A DNA stretch of 64,000 nt from Acheta domesticus (taxonomy: Eukaryota; Arthropoda; Insecta; Orthoptera; Gryllidae): contig JAHLJT010000631.1 in assembly GCA_031308135.1 (NCBI GenBank), positions 266,462,948 through 266,526,947 of the forward strand, in the 5' to 3' direction. A program made the translations under genes and the position numbers. Shown here one piece after another: positions 34,748-49,400 of the stretch; within the stretch, counting starts at the first letter, position 1, and every line of letters begins with the position of its first letter. The notes under the pieces were generated by a model. The model was not told the origin of the DNA. It ran no database searches and was given only the letters and a program-made list of their open reading frames with translations.

Positions 34748-35075
34748 CTGACCGGTGGTTTTCCGTGTGTAATTCGAACAACACCTGTACAAAAGGTCGC
34801 ACACTATCTTGCCATACTCGTCCTTGTTTCTTCCCTTCCCCTTAAATACATGAATACACACTAAAAAACACTACACTATCACACATGGCACGAGATAGGT
34901 CGGGAACGTAGAGCTTGTTCTGAGTCGGGCAATTCCGCGCGGGCGGAGATACTTGGAGAAGGAAAACTCAGAAGCCGACGGAACTCACGTTACTTTTCGG
35001 AAGAGGAAAATCGCGACCACCCGACAATACCGTACACTCTACTTTAGGGCTAATGACCACAGCAGTACAAGGGTT
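34748..35075 (+). mobile_element. Diverged SINE-A copy
   Basis: In plus orientation it keeps the order TTTTCCGTG, CTTCCCTTCCCCTTAAATAC, CACACATGGCACGAGATAGG and CTAATGACCACAGCAGTA. These correspond to the body of copies at 59720-60130 and 60750-61310. The tRNA-like head is missing, so it is 5'-truncated and strongly diverged. Confidence 0.5.
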
Positions 35076-37060
35076 GTCGTGGTGGCTGACGAGAGAGGGT
35101 GAAGGTAGAGGGGGACGAAAGCGGGGAGTTGGCTTCCGCCGCGTGCCGAAAGGGCGTGGAAGGCAGACGGTCAGTGCAGGGAAAGTAAAGGGCTCCCCTG
35201 TGAGCTGGCTGTCGGAAAAGGGTTTCCGACACCTGTCGCTGGCCACTTAACATTGTAGTACGTCGTGTAGTAGTGTAGTAGATCGTGAAGTTTAGAGTAG
35301 GGTTAGAATGTGGTTGGCCCTTGTGGACTTACTCTGTAAAAAGTACTAACCTTCTTACTTACTGTACCTTGGAACAAAAATTTTGCCTATTTGATAAATT
35401 AACGGTAGATTTAGAAACGTTTAAATGAAGGTAAACTTTAAAGTAATTTATTTTTCAAGGCATTTTGATTGAAGTCACCTTATCGTAAAGCATTGTTCGC
35501 TGCATTTTAAAAATGTAGTTCGGGAAGAAGCAGAATTTTGTACATATTCATTGTTGCCTGAAGAGTAAAATTCAGAAACAGAAAATATTGCCACTAGTAG
35601 TTGGAATTTTTCACATTTTCGTTGTAAAAATACATTAACCAAGTCAGTACCCAGCATTTCGACGATATTAGTGAAATATCGAATAAAATGACATTGTTAT
35701 TTTATTCCCTTTTTACATATTAACCAAAATTAGACATTACCAAATAAAGAACTGATATAAATAAAAGAAAACAAGAATCATTTGAATTTAGAATATAAAA
35801 TATAATGACGCAATGTTGCAATTTTTCAGATGGCAGAGAGACAATTCATTTTTTTTCTTTTGTGGTTGTGAGTGAAGCCAATGCTGTAAAATCTATATAG
35901 AGGAAAAAACTGTAATTGGTTTGTGGGAGAGACACAACACGATTAAAATTGTCGTGCGGTCTAATGATGCAACCCTGCAAGTGACCACAGGCAACAATTC
36001 CACACTCAAATAGGCAACCCGCTCGCCCGCAGCGTATTGCGGACCGGGCATGACGGGAACGTCAATCACTTGTATCCTGCTCGGAAGATGTTTAAAACAG
36101 CAATTGGTCTCGCGCGAATTAATAATGTATTTCGAATTTTGATGCTCAATAATCCTATAAATCATTCTCTTGAATTGACAGGGCTAGCGTCACAATCAGT
36201 AACGATGATTCAGCAAATAATATATGTCCCAATATTTCAGATTATTATCGCCATAATGATAATTCACAAGGGGTAACAACATTCATAAATCTCGAGAGAC
36301 CAAAGCACCGCATTGTGTATCACATATGTATAGAATGACATGTAGGTTGCTAAGAGAGACTTACAGCGCTCGTGATAAATTTCTTATTCCGCGAAGTTCT
36401 GGGAACTGAAATAGAAATTTAGGCAAGAGAGGAAGCTAGTACGAAGATAATTACGCTCCTTAGGATTAATATTTTCCATTATAATATGTTCAAAAGTAGT
36501 TTTCACAATATTTGTAAAATATTTAAATCATATAATAATTTTCTAAAGAACCTCTGACTTGAAAAAAAAGTGTTTCCGGATCCTAAAGATTTGAGAGGAA
36601 CGTTTCGTCAGTGGAAAAAAAATTAATGTAAATGGAAACACAAGAGCTATTTCCATTTCCAAGCGGTTAATAGTAAATGCTTGAGAATGTTCCCAAAATG
36701 ATAATAATGATAAATCACCATGTTTAATCTGTGTAGAGAATCATTTTCGTAATCTCTCAAAAGGAATGCTACTTTCCAAACATTGAAACTACCAGATCTT
36801 AACATCAGCGAATTTCTAATCATTACTTACCGCTTACGTCTATAACATAAACACAATAAGATATTATGAAACGATACTATATTATTACTAATTAAAACAA
36901 GTTCCAAACTAATATTTCTACGACTAATGATACAATTTTACATCGAATGGTTACGTAACAACTGATAGGCAGGTTTCAACTACACCTCACAGCAGACAGA
37001 CACCTAGGTTTCCCACGAGGCATTGGCTAAGCATCATCACAGTCAACCTTCAAAGAGCAG
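35076..37060. other. Spacer, no recognised feature
   Basis: 35076-35290 is balanced; the rest is AT-rich. Short frames show no domain. Confidence 0.4.
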
Positions 37061-37099
37061 TAGAGTCAAGTTGGGATTTAATTTACTATAGCAGTGTTG

Positions 37100-37335
37100 T
37101 ATTGGTCGATGCCACATGCGGGACTCCATGGCACGAGTGGCACGACGAAATCGCCTTTCCACGTAGTTCATAACCCCGCCGCAAGAGAGAACGCCATCAC
37201 TACTGTAAAACGGCAGGAATGCTGATATTTTTTTCTCCCAACGCTAGTAGCGCAAAGAAGCTCGTGGCATGGCACGGTGCCGTGATGCGTGCCAATGCCA
37301 TCAGTAGGAGACCTTGTGTGACGTACTGGACAAGA
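37100..37335. repeat. Dispersed repeat R3, copy 1
   Basis: Shares ACGCCATC(A/C)CTACTGTAA, ACGCTAGT(A/T)GCGCA(A/G)AG, GAAGCTCGTG, GTGCCGTGATG and CAGTAG(G/A)AGACCTTG, in the same order and strand, with 60200-60375. No ends or coding region are identified, so its class is unknown. Confidence 0.65.
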
Positions 37336-37955
37336 AGAACACAGACGACGGATTTGTATAGTATTTACAGTATATTTACAATAATAAAATAAAAGATTAT
37401 GATACAAGATTGAATCCCTTTGGCAACCTTTCGATTCTCTTAGTCGTGAAACCCCGCGACCGTCCCTAGGCCTAGTACCTCTGCTCGAGAGCATGAGAAA
37501 GCTACGCGAAGTGCGAGCTGTCGGACATAGAGTCCCCGTAACTAGAAATGTTACATGGCCTGATGCCAACTTTGATCTTACACCCGAAGATCACGTGCAA
37601 GGTTGCACTGGAGATACCTCCCGTCTTTCGACTCACTAGCGTATCCCGCGAGCGCATGTCGGCGCCGCAATAAATATCCCACGGCTCGTCCCCCACGCTA
37701 CCAGCGGCGGGCGTCATACGGCTCGCTAGCCAGCCCTCTCCAGGGAGCAACCGTCATTACCTAGACTCGTACCCGCGCGCGCCCTGTTGTCCAAGTTATT
37801 TTGGGACTGGGATTTTCCTGCCCCGCGCGCGCCGGCGAGGCGCCGCCGCGTTCCACCCCCATCCCCCATCCGGCTTAAGACTGGGATTTCCAAGCGAAAC
37901 GGCACGCCAGAGCGTGAGCTACTTCGCGTCGGTACACTTGACAGCACTGGACTAT
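37336..37955. other. Balanced to GC-rich region of unknown nature
   Basis: It contains CGGACATAGAGTCCCCGTAA near 37521 and a GC-rich part (37620-37920). It may be a continuation of the R3 element or a decayed LTR, but I see no paired repeats, primer site or coding frame. Confidence 0.3.
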
Positions 37956-38690
37956 AGAAATGTCATAAAAGCTCAGTATCTTTTCGTATTTCTAATCCTG
38001 TTTCTTTCTTAACTAATACAGTCCCCATCGATGGTCTCAGTGTTGCGATTTTCCTCAGAGTTTTGGAAAAGGGAAGGAGGTATGTGCGATTCACGGCCAC
38101 ATGCTGCGGGTTGTCTCGCTACAGTAATATCCTACACAGCCCAACGAAACATTCAAAAGAACACTGCCCAATGATTGATTACTTCTCAGTGCTTAGTGTG
38201 TAAACTTCGCTGTGAATGGTCACATATCTTTACCATAGTGGTATTATGGCTAACATTACGCAACGAATGTAGTCACCTAATAAGAGAATTATACAACAGT
38301 AGTAAAAGTTAACTACGTATTCAGTTTGCATGAATTTAGCCACGTATGTTCTGGATGTTTGCGATGGGAGACTTTGTGTGTTAATTTCGAACTGAATGAA
38401 TGGTAAATATTATATTTATTAATTTATTCACTATGTCTCTTAATATATTTTTACTGAGTGTACACGTAAAATATATTGCATTTTATCAGAAAAATGTTAG
38501 TTACCGTACTTCTTCTTTCTGAAGATGTGAAAACATTAGAAACATCAATTTTTAGAACTAAAACCCAACTACAGCGCCTATTTCTTTTAATATGGTACTT
38601 CAAAAACTACAAACTGCTGCTGAGGTCACGCACACCCTTCGAAAACACTCTCCAACTCCGCCTAAAACAAACCCATTCTACCTTTGAAGA
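37956..38690. other. Spacer, no recognised feature
   Basis: AT-rich; nothing supported. Confidence 0.4.
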
Positions 38691-39070
38691 CGCAGTCTTA
38701 CGCCTCATATTCGACCGCGGCGGAGATACCATCGGTGGGACCATGGCACGCAGCCAACCGTCCGTTACGTTAACGGCCGCGCGTTCGGCAGCAGGAAGCG
38801 CCACTGAAAGGAATTGACGCCGGCGCTCCGCGATATCAGACGCGTATAGTGTATCGCTCGACGACCGCTTGGGGCGCTGGTGGCAAATATTTCGCAGCGC
38901 GAGTGGGCGGGTGGAGGGGGAAGAGTGGGGGGGAGGGGAGGCGGTGGAAAAAGAGAAGAGACGCGCGTGGAACGCGGTGGCGCTACCGCCCCCGCCGCCA
39001 CCATCGCCGGTATTCCCCGGCTGCAAATTCACCCCGCATGCAAACTGCGTCTTTTCCGCCCCATATGTTA
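38690..39070. other. CpG-rich block
   Basis: GC-rich with purine-rich GGAGGGGGAAGAGTGGGGGG near 38913 and CCGCCCCCGCCGCCACC near 38988. Five overlapping frames on both strands indicate composition. It is possibly a promoter-like island. Confidence 0.35.
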
Positions 39071-40500
39071 CGCCAGGGAATGTAAATTTACGCATACGAA
39101 ACGCTTCTCCGAATGTAAAGCACACCAGAGACTGAAAGTGATGTCTCCAAGTGGGGTCATGTTTTACACGTGTGTTGGGGGATGAGAAACATCCTGTTTA
39201 ACTCCCAGCTTCGAAGTGTTGTCTCAACTGCTTTGCCGGTTTGAAACTTCTTCTCCCGACTGTTTCTTATTTAGAGTATCGTGAATTAGGGATACAACAA
39301 ATTATATTTCATTCAATTAGGTAAACAAAACCAATTCCTATGTTGATTTTTACATATTAATTATAACATAAAATAATTGTAAAACGTATATCGTATTAAT
39401 TTCCTTCAACTAATGGTAGTGAAGGAAATAATGTTTTCGTTTCGAATAATGTTCATATTCTTTAATTTAAAGGTTTCGTTATAACCAGGTACCAAAATAT
39501 GTTGAAAATACCTATAACATACCAGAATTTTTTCATTCGTTTTCCAAATATCTGTACTTTTTGTTCAGGAAAAATAAATTTGTAGAATCATTATATCGAT
39601 ATGGACAGTCACAAAGGTTTCATTGGTATTCAGCCGGTTTCATTGGAAAAAATGTCGTTCTGGTCATCTATACAAGCCAAACAAAAACCTTCTGTTCGTT
39701 AACGCTTTTGCAAAATGCTTATTAATAAAATAAAGTATCATTTAACAAATGTTATTTCCTGTTAAATTAATTTGCTTTGTTGATTTTTGTTTTATTTTTA
39801 TATATTTCAATTGCATAGGATATTTGTTGTTTTTTTGTGTCTGATCAAAGTCAAATTAATGAAGAATATGTTAACGAAGATTGGTAAATTAAGAGAAAAG
39901 AGCTGAAAATTATTGGAGGAAATACCAGTATTTTTTAATAAGATCGTTCTGTCTGTTTCTCTGTTAAAATCTATACCGTAATTTTTTACCACGTTTTCCG
40001 AATCAGCACAATCCAAAGAAATGATTTTTGGGAAAATAATTGTTACTACTTTTTGTCTTTTTGTTTTCTACTCATTTTAATTTTTCTGCCATGAGTTATG
40101 GATCACTCGCAAGACGTACTTAAAACGATTCATGATATCCAAAAACATATCTTTAAGAGAACATTTTGTGATTTTGAGCGGCAAAGAATGCAGTACATCT
40201 CACACTATCACGTAGAAAATTCGCCGGACCGAACGGTCAAATATCAGTGCTGCACACTTCAATGACCAACACGGCGAAAAGAAATTATCTTCACGAATGT
40301 TCCAAATGCTTTATTCCCGACATGTTAGTAGCGCGGAATCACACGATTTCGCCAGCACTTATTTTATGTAGAACCTGGTAACGAATTTTGAAGTGCAATG
40401 GAATATTAGTCAATGTTTTAGAGACTTTTCCGTGAAAATCTTCCGTGGCCCAGTCAAGACGCAGCAGGCAAACCGTTAACAAACCGTTAACCAATAACAC
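39071..40500. other. AT-rich spacer
   Basis: No supported gene or named repeat. Confidence 0.45.
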
Positions 40501-40504
40501 GACC

Positions 40505-42147
<1,643 letters not shown>

Positions 42148-42148
<1 letters not shown>

Positions 42149-42400
42149 TGTAAGCTCCGACATGTGTGGTCGTGTACCCCGTAAGTGAAGTATATGTACA
42201 ACTAGTGTATGACAAGAGGCGCGCGATCTTTGGCCTGTACTACTCCGGCATTCGCCTGGTGGTGATTGGAGAAACCGTTGAAAACTACCGATCAGATCAC
42301 CCGGCCTCTAGAATCCTCGTCGTGAAAATGGCAGAATTCGACCTAGTGTCTAAAATTCGCCAACATTGAGACTCGAACTCCAGAACCCTCCCGATCCAAA
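42148..42400 (-). mobile_element. SINE-A head half
   Basis: Minus strand from about 42400: degenerate box B (GGAGTTCGAGTCTCAATG), then the body phrases GACACTAGGTCGAATTC and TTTCTCCAATCACCACCAGG and the CACACATGTCGGAGCTTACAG region near 42150. The 3' half is missing. Confidence 0.7.
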
Positions 42401-44055
42401 ACGTTGCAATACCAATAATTGTTGTTTCGTTCAGCCATCTCAGCACGCAAAAAGCACTTATTTCTCGAAAAAACTACCAGTATAAATCTACTGAAATACC
42501 GGTACTATGTCTTTAAATAGAGTTACTTTACCTAGAGAGACGACCGATAGTGGTAAAATACCTATACAAATATCGGTATTTGAGTCTTACACTGAAATTT
42601 TAAAGATATTTTAAAGAAGATAAAACAGCTGTAGAGACATTTCTATACCGATATAAATACATTTACCTCTATAATTTCGGGAATCGGTTCTGGATGTAAC
42701 ATAACTGTACAAAAAACCAAATGAAATTGGATATTTAGAAAATACATTTTTTCAAAGAGTAATTTTCAAAGAGGCGATCAAAAGAAACATATGTAACGAG
42801 AACATAGCCCTCCAAGCAGAGAGAGAAAATGCTGTCACCTTTATAAAAGAGATAACGTCATTCGGAGGGAGGAGGTGGGAGGAGATCGAGAGAGCGGAGA
42901 GAAGTGGACGCTGACACAGAAACCGCGTTTGGCGTAATCAGCTGAATGAGCACGTAGATGCCACGTCGCGACCGGTAATGCATTTTTGAACGAGATCCAA
43001 CGAGGGCAAAGGGCATTTTTGCATTCTGCAAGCAGTCAAAGCTGAGGGGAATATTTTCGTCCCTTTTGGATTACTGGGACTCATAAATATGTCTCATTTA
43101 AAATTACAAACGTGAATGCAAAGAACAAAATATTGCATAAACAGAGAGAGAACATTTTCTCAGAAATACTATTACATACGTATACGATATTGTATTTATT
43201 TTTTAAAGAGAAATGCTATAAGCATACCTAATATTTATGCGTTGACTTTTATCCTACAATTTTCTTCACTGTTTTCAACCTTTAACTCTACAATATAAAC
43301 GTTCCTGAATGAAAAGAACAGCAAAAGTGCATGAACTCCAAGGTACATAATGAACGCTTAGTGACTGCGGCGAAATTACAAAAGCATACCAAACTTCGTA
43401 ATTTAGTTTGCCAAACAATTATCTCACGGCACATTTTATTAAAGCAGTTGCCAGAAGTTCTACCCAAATATGAACTGTTCTAGACACATCGAAGAAGATA
43501 GCTACATACTTCAAACAATAACAGACGCTTTAAATTTCTCTCTCTATATATATCAAAGTTCTGATAATAAATGTATCAAAGCTTCTAAAAAGAGAGCCTC
43601 CAATTATTCTGAAAAATATCTTTGAATAATAGTATTAGATAAGACTTTAAAATCACATTCATTCACTAAAATCCAAGCGTATTACTTTTAATTCAATTCA
43701 TTGGGGTGTTATAAAATGAGTGAAGAATACAATACTAAAGAGTATACTATATGCCCACAAAAGCCGAAAAACAAAAATTTAATTTGAAAATATTGATATG
43801 ATAGACATCTGACATGAGAGTCTCATTTCCTAGAGCACAAAATAGATGACAACAAAATCAATAAAATCCTATGAAAAGAAACAAGATGTGATAGAGGGAA
43901 AACGAATATCCATTTGAATCAAATAATATCGATTAAACTAAATTAAAAGTCAAACAAGAAAAAGAAGCACACTTCGTAGGCAATAAAAAAAGAAGAGTAC
44001 TTCTCCAGTTCACACGCATTTACATCAATGGAAGGAATTTTACGCAGGAAACTTC
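42401..44055. other. AT-rich spacer
   Basis: 42830-43000 is purine-rich and balanced; the remainder is AT-rich. No supported gene. Confidence 0.4.
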
Positions 44056-44384
44056 CACAGCGCTCGTTCGGCTCGTGAACTTGCTGCTTCCGTCGCGAAA
44101 CATTGGCGTTCCGGGTCCCATTTCACGGCGGCGGATTCGACTGCTCCGCGCAACAGCGTGCCTCGCTTTCGTGGACAGCGCATACAACGCCGCCCCCGCA
44201 CATTCCAGCGACCCGGCGCCGCCGCCGCGCCGGGTTCAGCGAGGACGGCTCGCCCCCTCCGCTGCCACTGTACTCCACCTCACATGCCAGCCCCCTCCGC
44301 GGCCCTCTCCGCGCCCTCTCCAGATGCCTTGCGCCGCGCCGTTGACCTCCGTTGCGCTCTGCTGCGTCGTCCCGCGCCGACACG
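44056..44384. other. GC-rich block before minisatellite
   Basis: CpG-rich and C-rich on the plus strand (GCCGCCGCCGCGCCGGG near 44219). Long frames here continue into the minisatellite and are not supported as genes. Confidence 0.35.
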
Positions 44385-44960
44385 CTCCAACGGGCTCCGT
44401 GCCGATCCGTCCCGCTCCCACACGCTCCGTCCCGCTCGAACGCGCTTCGTCCCTCTCCGTGCCGCTTCGTCCCGCTCCGTCCCGTTCCGTCGCGCTCCGT
44501 CCCCCTCCATGCCGCTCCGTCCCGTTCCATCCCACTCCGTCCCGCTCCATGCCGCTCTGTCCCGCTCCGACACGCTCCGCCCCGCTCGAACGCGCTCCGT
44601 CCCTCTCCATGCCACTCCGTCCCGTTCCGTCCCACTCCGTCCCGCTCCGTTCCGCTCCGTCCCGCTCCGTCCCGCTCCGTCCCGCTCCGTCCCGCTCCGT
44701 CCCGCTCCGTCCCGCTCCGTCCCGCTCCGTCCCGCTCCGTCCCGCTCCGTCCCGCTCCGTCCCGCTTCATGCCGCTGCGTCCCGTTCCGTCCCGCTCCAA
44801 CGCGCTCCGTTCCGTTCTATGCCGCTCCGTCCCGCTCCGTCTCGCGCTGTCTCGCGCCGTCCCGCTTCGTGCCGCTCCGTCCACTCCGTGCAACCCCGTC
44901 CCGCTCCATGCCATTCCGCGCCGCTCCGTCCCGCTTATTGCCGCTCCGTCTGGCGCAGTC
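44385..44960. repeat. 10-bp minisatellite (CCGCTCCGTC)n
   Basis: Decamers CCGCTCCGTC are perfect at about 44660-44765 and variable on either side (CCGTTCCGTC, ACGCTCCGAC, ATGCCGCTCC). The period of 10 leaves several frames stop-free, giving six overlapping proline/serine/arginine-rich frames of 94-364 aa. Their presence on both strands argues against coding. Confidence 0.95.
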
Positions 44961-45200
44961 CCGCGCCGCATCGGTCCCTCCCGCTGGTCCGTCCCCTGCT
45001 CTCCGCGCCGTCCCACGCCCCAAGCGGTTCCTCTCCGTCCCGCGCCATCTTTGGCCAAACCATTCCGACCCGCACCTTGCCACGCCGTCCTTCGACGTCA
45101 CTCAGCATCCCGCTCCAGCGCTCGCCGTTACGCACCGTTCTGTGGCGGGATTTCCAGAAAGAGCTCTGAAGGGGAAGAGTCTAAGTGACGGTTGAACACT
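44961..45200. other. Degenerate C-rich tail of the minisatellite
   Basis: Decamer words fade out (CCGTCCTTCGACG near 45085). Nothing else is recognised. Confidence 0.5.
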
Positions 45201-45204
45201 TAGG

Positions 45205-45560
45205 AATGACTTCGTGCATCGGAAGAAGAGAGAAGAGAGATCAGAGGGATAGAGGAGATAACGAGGAGGAAAATACAGAAGTGAAAGTGCATGAGAGTAA
45301 GAGTAATATGAATCACGAAAGAAGCGAGCTCTGGAGCTCAAGAGAATACAAAGTGTACGAAGGAAACAAAAATAGAAACGACGAACAGAAATGAGAAGGA
45401 GTAAAAATTGGAAAAAAAAGATCGATAAGAATATGGAATAGGAAAATTAAGGTAAAGATAAAGAGTAAGAGAAAAGAACAAAATAAAGTAAAGAAGTGGT
45501 AAGTAACTTGGGAAAGGTAAAAACAGTTTGATAGTGATTTAGGATAGAAATAGGTGAACT
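45205..45560. other. Purine-rich tract (plus strand)
   Basis: Strong A+G bias (AGAAGAGAGAAGAGAGATCA near 45223) between two minisatellites of opposite skew. Confidence 0.6.
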
Positions 45561-45657
45561 AGATGACGCAGTTGAACTGAACAAAATCACTCAAAAAGGG
45601 CGTTGTCAACGAGGAACAAACGATAAGCAGGAGTTTCTGAGGGATAATCCGTGATCG

Positions 45658-46092
45658 CGAGCTGAAGGGCGAGCGGAAGGGCGAGCGGAAGGGCGAGAGG
45701 AAGGGCGAGCGGAAGGGCGAGCGGAAGGGCGAGCGGGAGGGCGAGCGGAAGGGCGAGAGGAAGGGCGAGCGGAAGGGCGAGCGGAAGGGCGAGCGGGAGG
45801 GCGAGCGGAAGGGCGAGCGGGAGGGCGAGCGGAAGGACGAGCGGAAGGGCGAGCGGAAGGGCGAGCGGAAGGGCGAGCGGGAGGGCGAGCGGAAGGGCGA
45901 GCGGAAGGGCGAGCGGAAGGGCGAGCGGAAGGGCGAGTGGAAGGGCGAGCGGAAGGGCGAGCGGAAGGGCGAGCGGAAGGGCGAGCGGAAGGGCGAGCGG
46001 AAGGGCGAGCGGAAGGGCGAGCGGAAGGGCGAGCGGAAGGGCGAGCGGAAGGGCGAGCGGAAGGGCGAGCGGAAGGGCGAGCGGAAGGGCGG
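45658..46092. repeat. 12-bp minisatellite (GAGCGGAAGGGC)n
   Basis: About 36 units of GAGCGGAAGGGC, with GAGCGGGAGGGC and GAGAGGAAGGGC variants concentrated in the left half; the right half is almost uniform. A period of 12 keeps all frames open, giving (ALPL)n, (ARPS)n, (RSPF)n and (GRAE)n by-products. Confidence 0.98.
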
Positions 46093-46400
46093 GGAGGCAA
46101 CGGCGATACAGCGCAGCGAAGGCAGCGGCAGAGCGTCCGCCCAACGCGGAATTCCACACATTCCTCGGAAAAGCACTGCGCGCAGCCACTCCTTCCACGC
46201 TCCCTCCCCCGTCCCTCTCCCCTACACTACACAGGCGGAGCCCTTCAGCCCTGACCCCTGCGCTCGAGAACGCGGCAGCGCATACAACACCTGGTGCAAT
46301 TCAGAATGCAGCGCAATCCAACTTCGCTTGCCCTACCACGTACGCACTGCTTCGCCAGAAGGACTTCGAGTGAGCGCTGCATACAGAATACGAGAGACCA
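46093..46400. other. GC-balanced block
   Basis: Follows the minisatellite. No exon or known repeat recognised. Confidence 0.35.
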
Positions 46401-49180
46401 GATTGTTATAAGGGCTTTCATCTTATTTGATTGTCTTTACGTGCTAGTTACTTACGTGTTTGGATTGCATTAAATCTCGTTAATGTGTTCAGTAGAATAA
46501 CAATCTCTTAAGAAAATAAAACTGTTCATTACAATAACCGATGTAATAAATAGTACTGCACCGATGAAGTATCAACTTGCGCAAAATGGTCAATTTTAGC
46601 TACTTGTAAGAGAAATAAGCATTACTTTATTCCGGAAGTAACATTGCCTCTTCTCTATCCATTACAATATTTATATAAAAATAGTTTGTTTAATATCCAA
46701 ACAGATCTTTTTATTTATTTCACTGAAGAGTGATTCTGTGTTTTCAATCACAGACGAGCAGTCACATTACAATCCAATACGAATTATTGAAAACGTTTTT
46801 TTTTTCAAAATTACATACGGAATTGGAAAAAATCAAACATTCAAAAAAACATGGATTGAAAACGCAAGCTCAGAGAGAGTGGAAACTCTGGAATCCATGT
46901 CCTCCACAAGTAATGACAACATTGGGTAAACATTTAAATAACGCACTAAAGGGCAACTCTTATTTGTTTTTGTACTCTTATTTGTTTTGGTGTATTTTTA
47001 CACGAATCTATTATATTTGTGGTTATGTTATAATGTAATAATTTTTTTGTTTAATTAGAGAATGCCAATGTCAGAATGAAGCTGATTCATGTTGCAAAGA
47101 ATATTGAATCATGAACTTACTTGTAAAAAACGAATTAAAGGGTTTCCAAAAATAAAAGAGACAAAAAAAGAAAAATATCTTCAAGGGGTAATCTGCCTCA
47201 TTTATCAGATGACAATAATGTGTGTAGAACATGTAGTGTGTTTACTTTGAGAAAGTAGAATGTGTGTAAACTTTGAGAGCGAGAAAAGAATAGTAGAAAA
47301 GACACGGTGTGCAGCTTTAACGCTTTGAATGTGTTGAACTGAACATCGAAACAAGAACTACCATTATATCAAATCAGAACAGGTAATATCAAAGTAAAGC
47401 GATAATGACGATTCCGTTTCCTACGAAAAAAGTGTATATGTAGTTTCATTCTAGCTAGAACTACGGTTAGCTTTTTATGCGTTAGTTCGGCTGCTAGAGA
47501 AGGTTATTCCACACATAACTGAGGAAAAACTAACCGTCATCGCTTCAAATTCACGCATTGCCAGAGGCATCAGGGACCAAACGCGCTTCGCGTTTGCGCA
47601 GGCGCACATCGGGTGAAATGGCAGACAACAACGCGAAAATACGAACGCTTCAGAGAGCAACTGAACGCCACCGTGTGACATGCGTATTCCATTTGCAATA
47701 GCTGGCCGCCGGGCGAAGGACAACAAAGCAGTGGATGAAAGAATCACGAGTCATTGTTTGGTGCTGCAGAAATGCAAAACATTCATTATTCAATGCTCTC
47801 ATTTACTTCCCACGCAACAATAAAAGCACAGGCAAAGTTTAAAAGGAGCAAAAAAAACCAAGTTTTTTTCCTGGCACAAAAAAACAAAATCCTGCATTAA
47901 CGGAGTTCTATGTAATGGAATGTCTCGTTATGAAAAACTACTCGATATTTGAAACAAAAAAATTATCTTAATTTATTACTACATTTTCACCTCCAACGTA
48001 CGCATATTTACAAGAACATGTTCTAGCACAAAAGTGAGATATGACAATCTGCTCATTTATCTTCGTATTTAAATACTAGATGTTCAATGCTTTGTTACCT
48101 CGAAAATCGTCCAATGAAATTTCACGCAGCACTTGAATTTATTTAATTAACATCTCTGATTTACACATGATCAATAAAACAAAATTCACCAAAAAGGATT
48201 ATTTAGAGTGAGATTTGACTAATGTATCTAAACATTTACATTTGAGGTATTCAAAGAACAAGTTACTTAACTGATACCTACTTCGAGAGCGAGAGTGTCC
48301 TAACTGTCAATTACTATCATTACAATTAGACCACTCTCGCCCTCGGGGATAGGTTGTTATTGGGTCACGTGTGCTCTCTAAAATCTCAATTTTAAATAAC
48401 ACATTTGATATACTGATTCAAGATGTAAATTCATTATAATATCACTAAATTTATTAAAAGTAAATTATTTTGTTACGGTTAAAGTTAATGTCACAAACAA
48501 CAAGTTGTAATAACAAACGTTGTAATAACTTTTTAAAATCATTAATAATTTCATAATATTTTAGTAAATTAAAAACACAAAATACATTAATATTAAAAAT
48601 GTTGGTATTTGCATCCTATAGATTTGTTATACGTCTACTTTATGTCATCAGCATCTTTAGCTCTCCATTGGACGAACCGTTCCAGAGTTTTCTTTCTAAA
48701 ACAAATTTTTGTAATTATAATTTTGACATGTAATACTCACTTGCTTAAAACCAATACAAATTAATACAATGGAAATTGAAAAAATGGAAGTATTATGTAT
48801 GTTGTCTGAATATCTTTTTAGTTTCTCAAAGTTATTGAAATAATTTTCTTTATCATTAGTACACGTAGTAATAGTGTATTTTCAATATGAAACAACACCA
48901 TTTTATATATTGCATAGAGATTTTTCCGTTTTCCTTTTTGAAGGCATACATAAGTCTTCCTGATTGCTGCATTCTCTTAAAAAAACCACGCGTAACGAAA
49001 CACAAAACATGACCTCTACTACTCCCGTACTTAATAGAAACACAACGAGAAACGAGCGGTACGCGTAATTGCTTCAGTTTCCTTCTCCTCTGATGCCAAA
49101 GCGGCGGCCTTTTCGTGTGTGAAGGGTAGTGAACAATGTGTAAACAGGTTGTGAACGACAGCTGATAGGCCATTTGCAAT
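46401..49180. other. AT-rich spacer
   Basis: No supported gene. 47470-47760 is more balanced (90-aa minus frame with no domain). A 107-aa minus frame at 48856-49179 is likewise unsupported. Confidence 0.4.
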
Positions 49181-49186
49181 GTTTTC

Positions 49187-49400
49187 TTGCCCTGTCTAAA
49201 GACTAACCTTACGCAATGGCGCTATGATTTGTGACACTGAATACCATTTACAGTGAAATATGATCCTGAAGAGCTTATTGTCTGACAGCGTATAGGCCTA
49301 TGCCATGCCCTGTCTGAAGACTTACCGTATGCAATGACACTGTGATTTGTGACACTAAATACCATTTAGTGCTAAATTTGATCATAAAGAGCCTATAAAA
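49187..49400. repeat. 118-bp tandem duplication
   Basis: GCCCTGTCT.AAGACT begins at 49189 and 49307. Both are followed by ATTTGTGACACT.AATACC and GATC.T.AAGAGC. Two diverged units; no coding role seen. Confidence 0.8.

Noticed and set aside
37336..37955. Solo LTR
   Set aside because: There are no TG...CA borders with a target duplication, and no second copy.
44075..45195. Pro/Ser/Arg-rich frames up to 364 aa on both strands
   Set aside because: Product of the 10-bp minisatellite; six frames overlap.
45559..46254. (ALPL)n, (ARPS)n, (RSPF)n and (GRAE)n frames
   Set aside because: Product of the 12-bp minisatellite, where every frame is open.
46730..47038. 102-aa plus frame as an exon
   Set aside because: AT-rich, Phe/Tyr/Lys-rich and without domain similarity or convincing splice sites.
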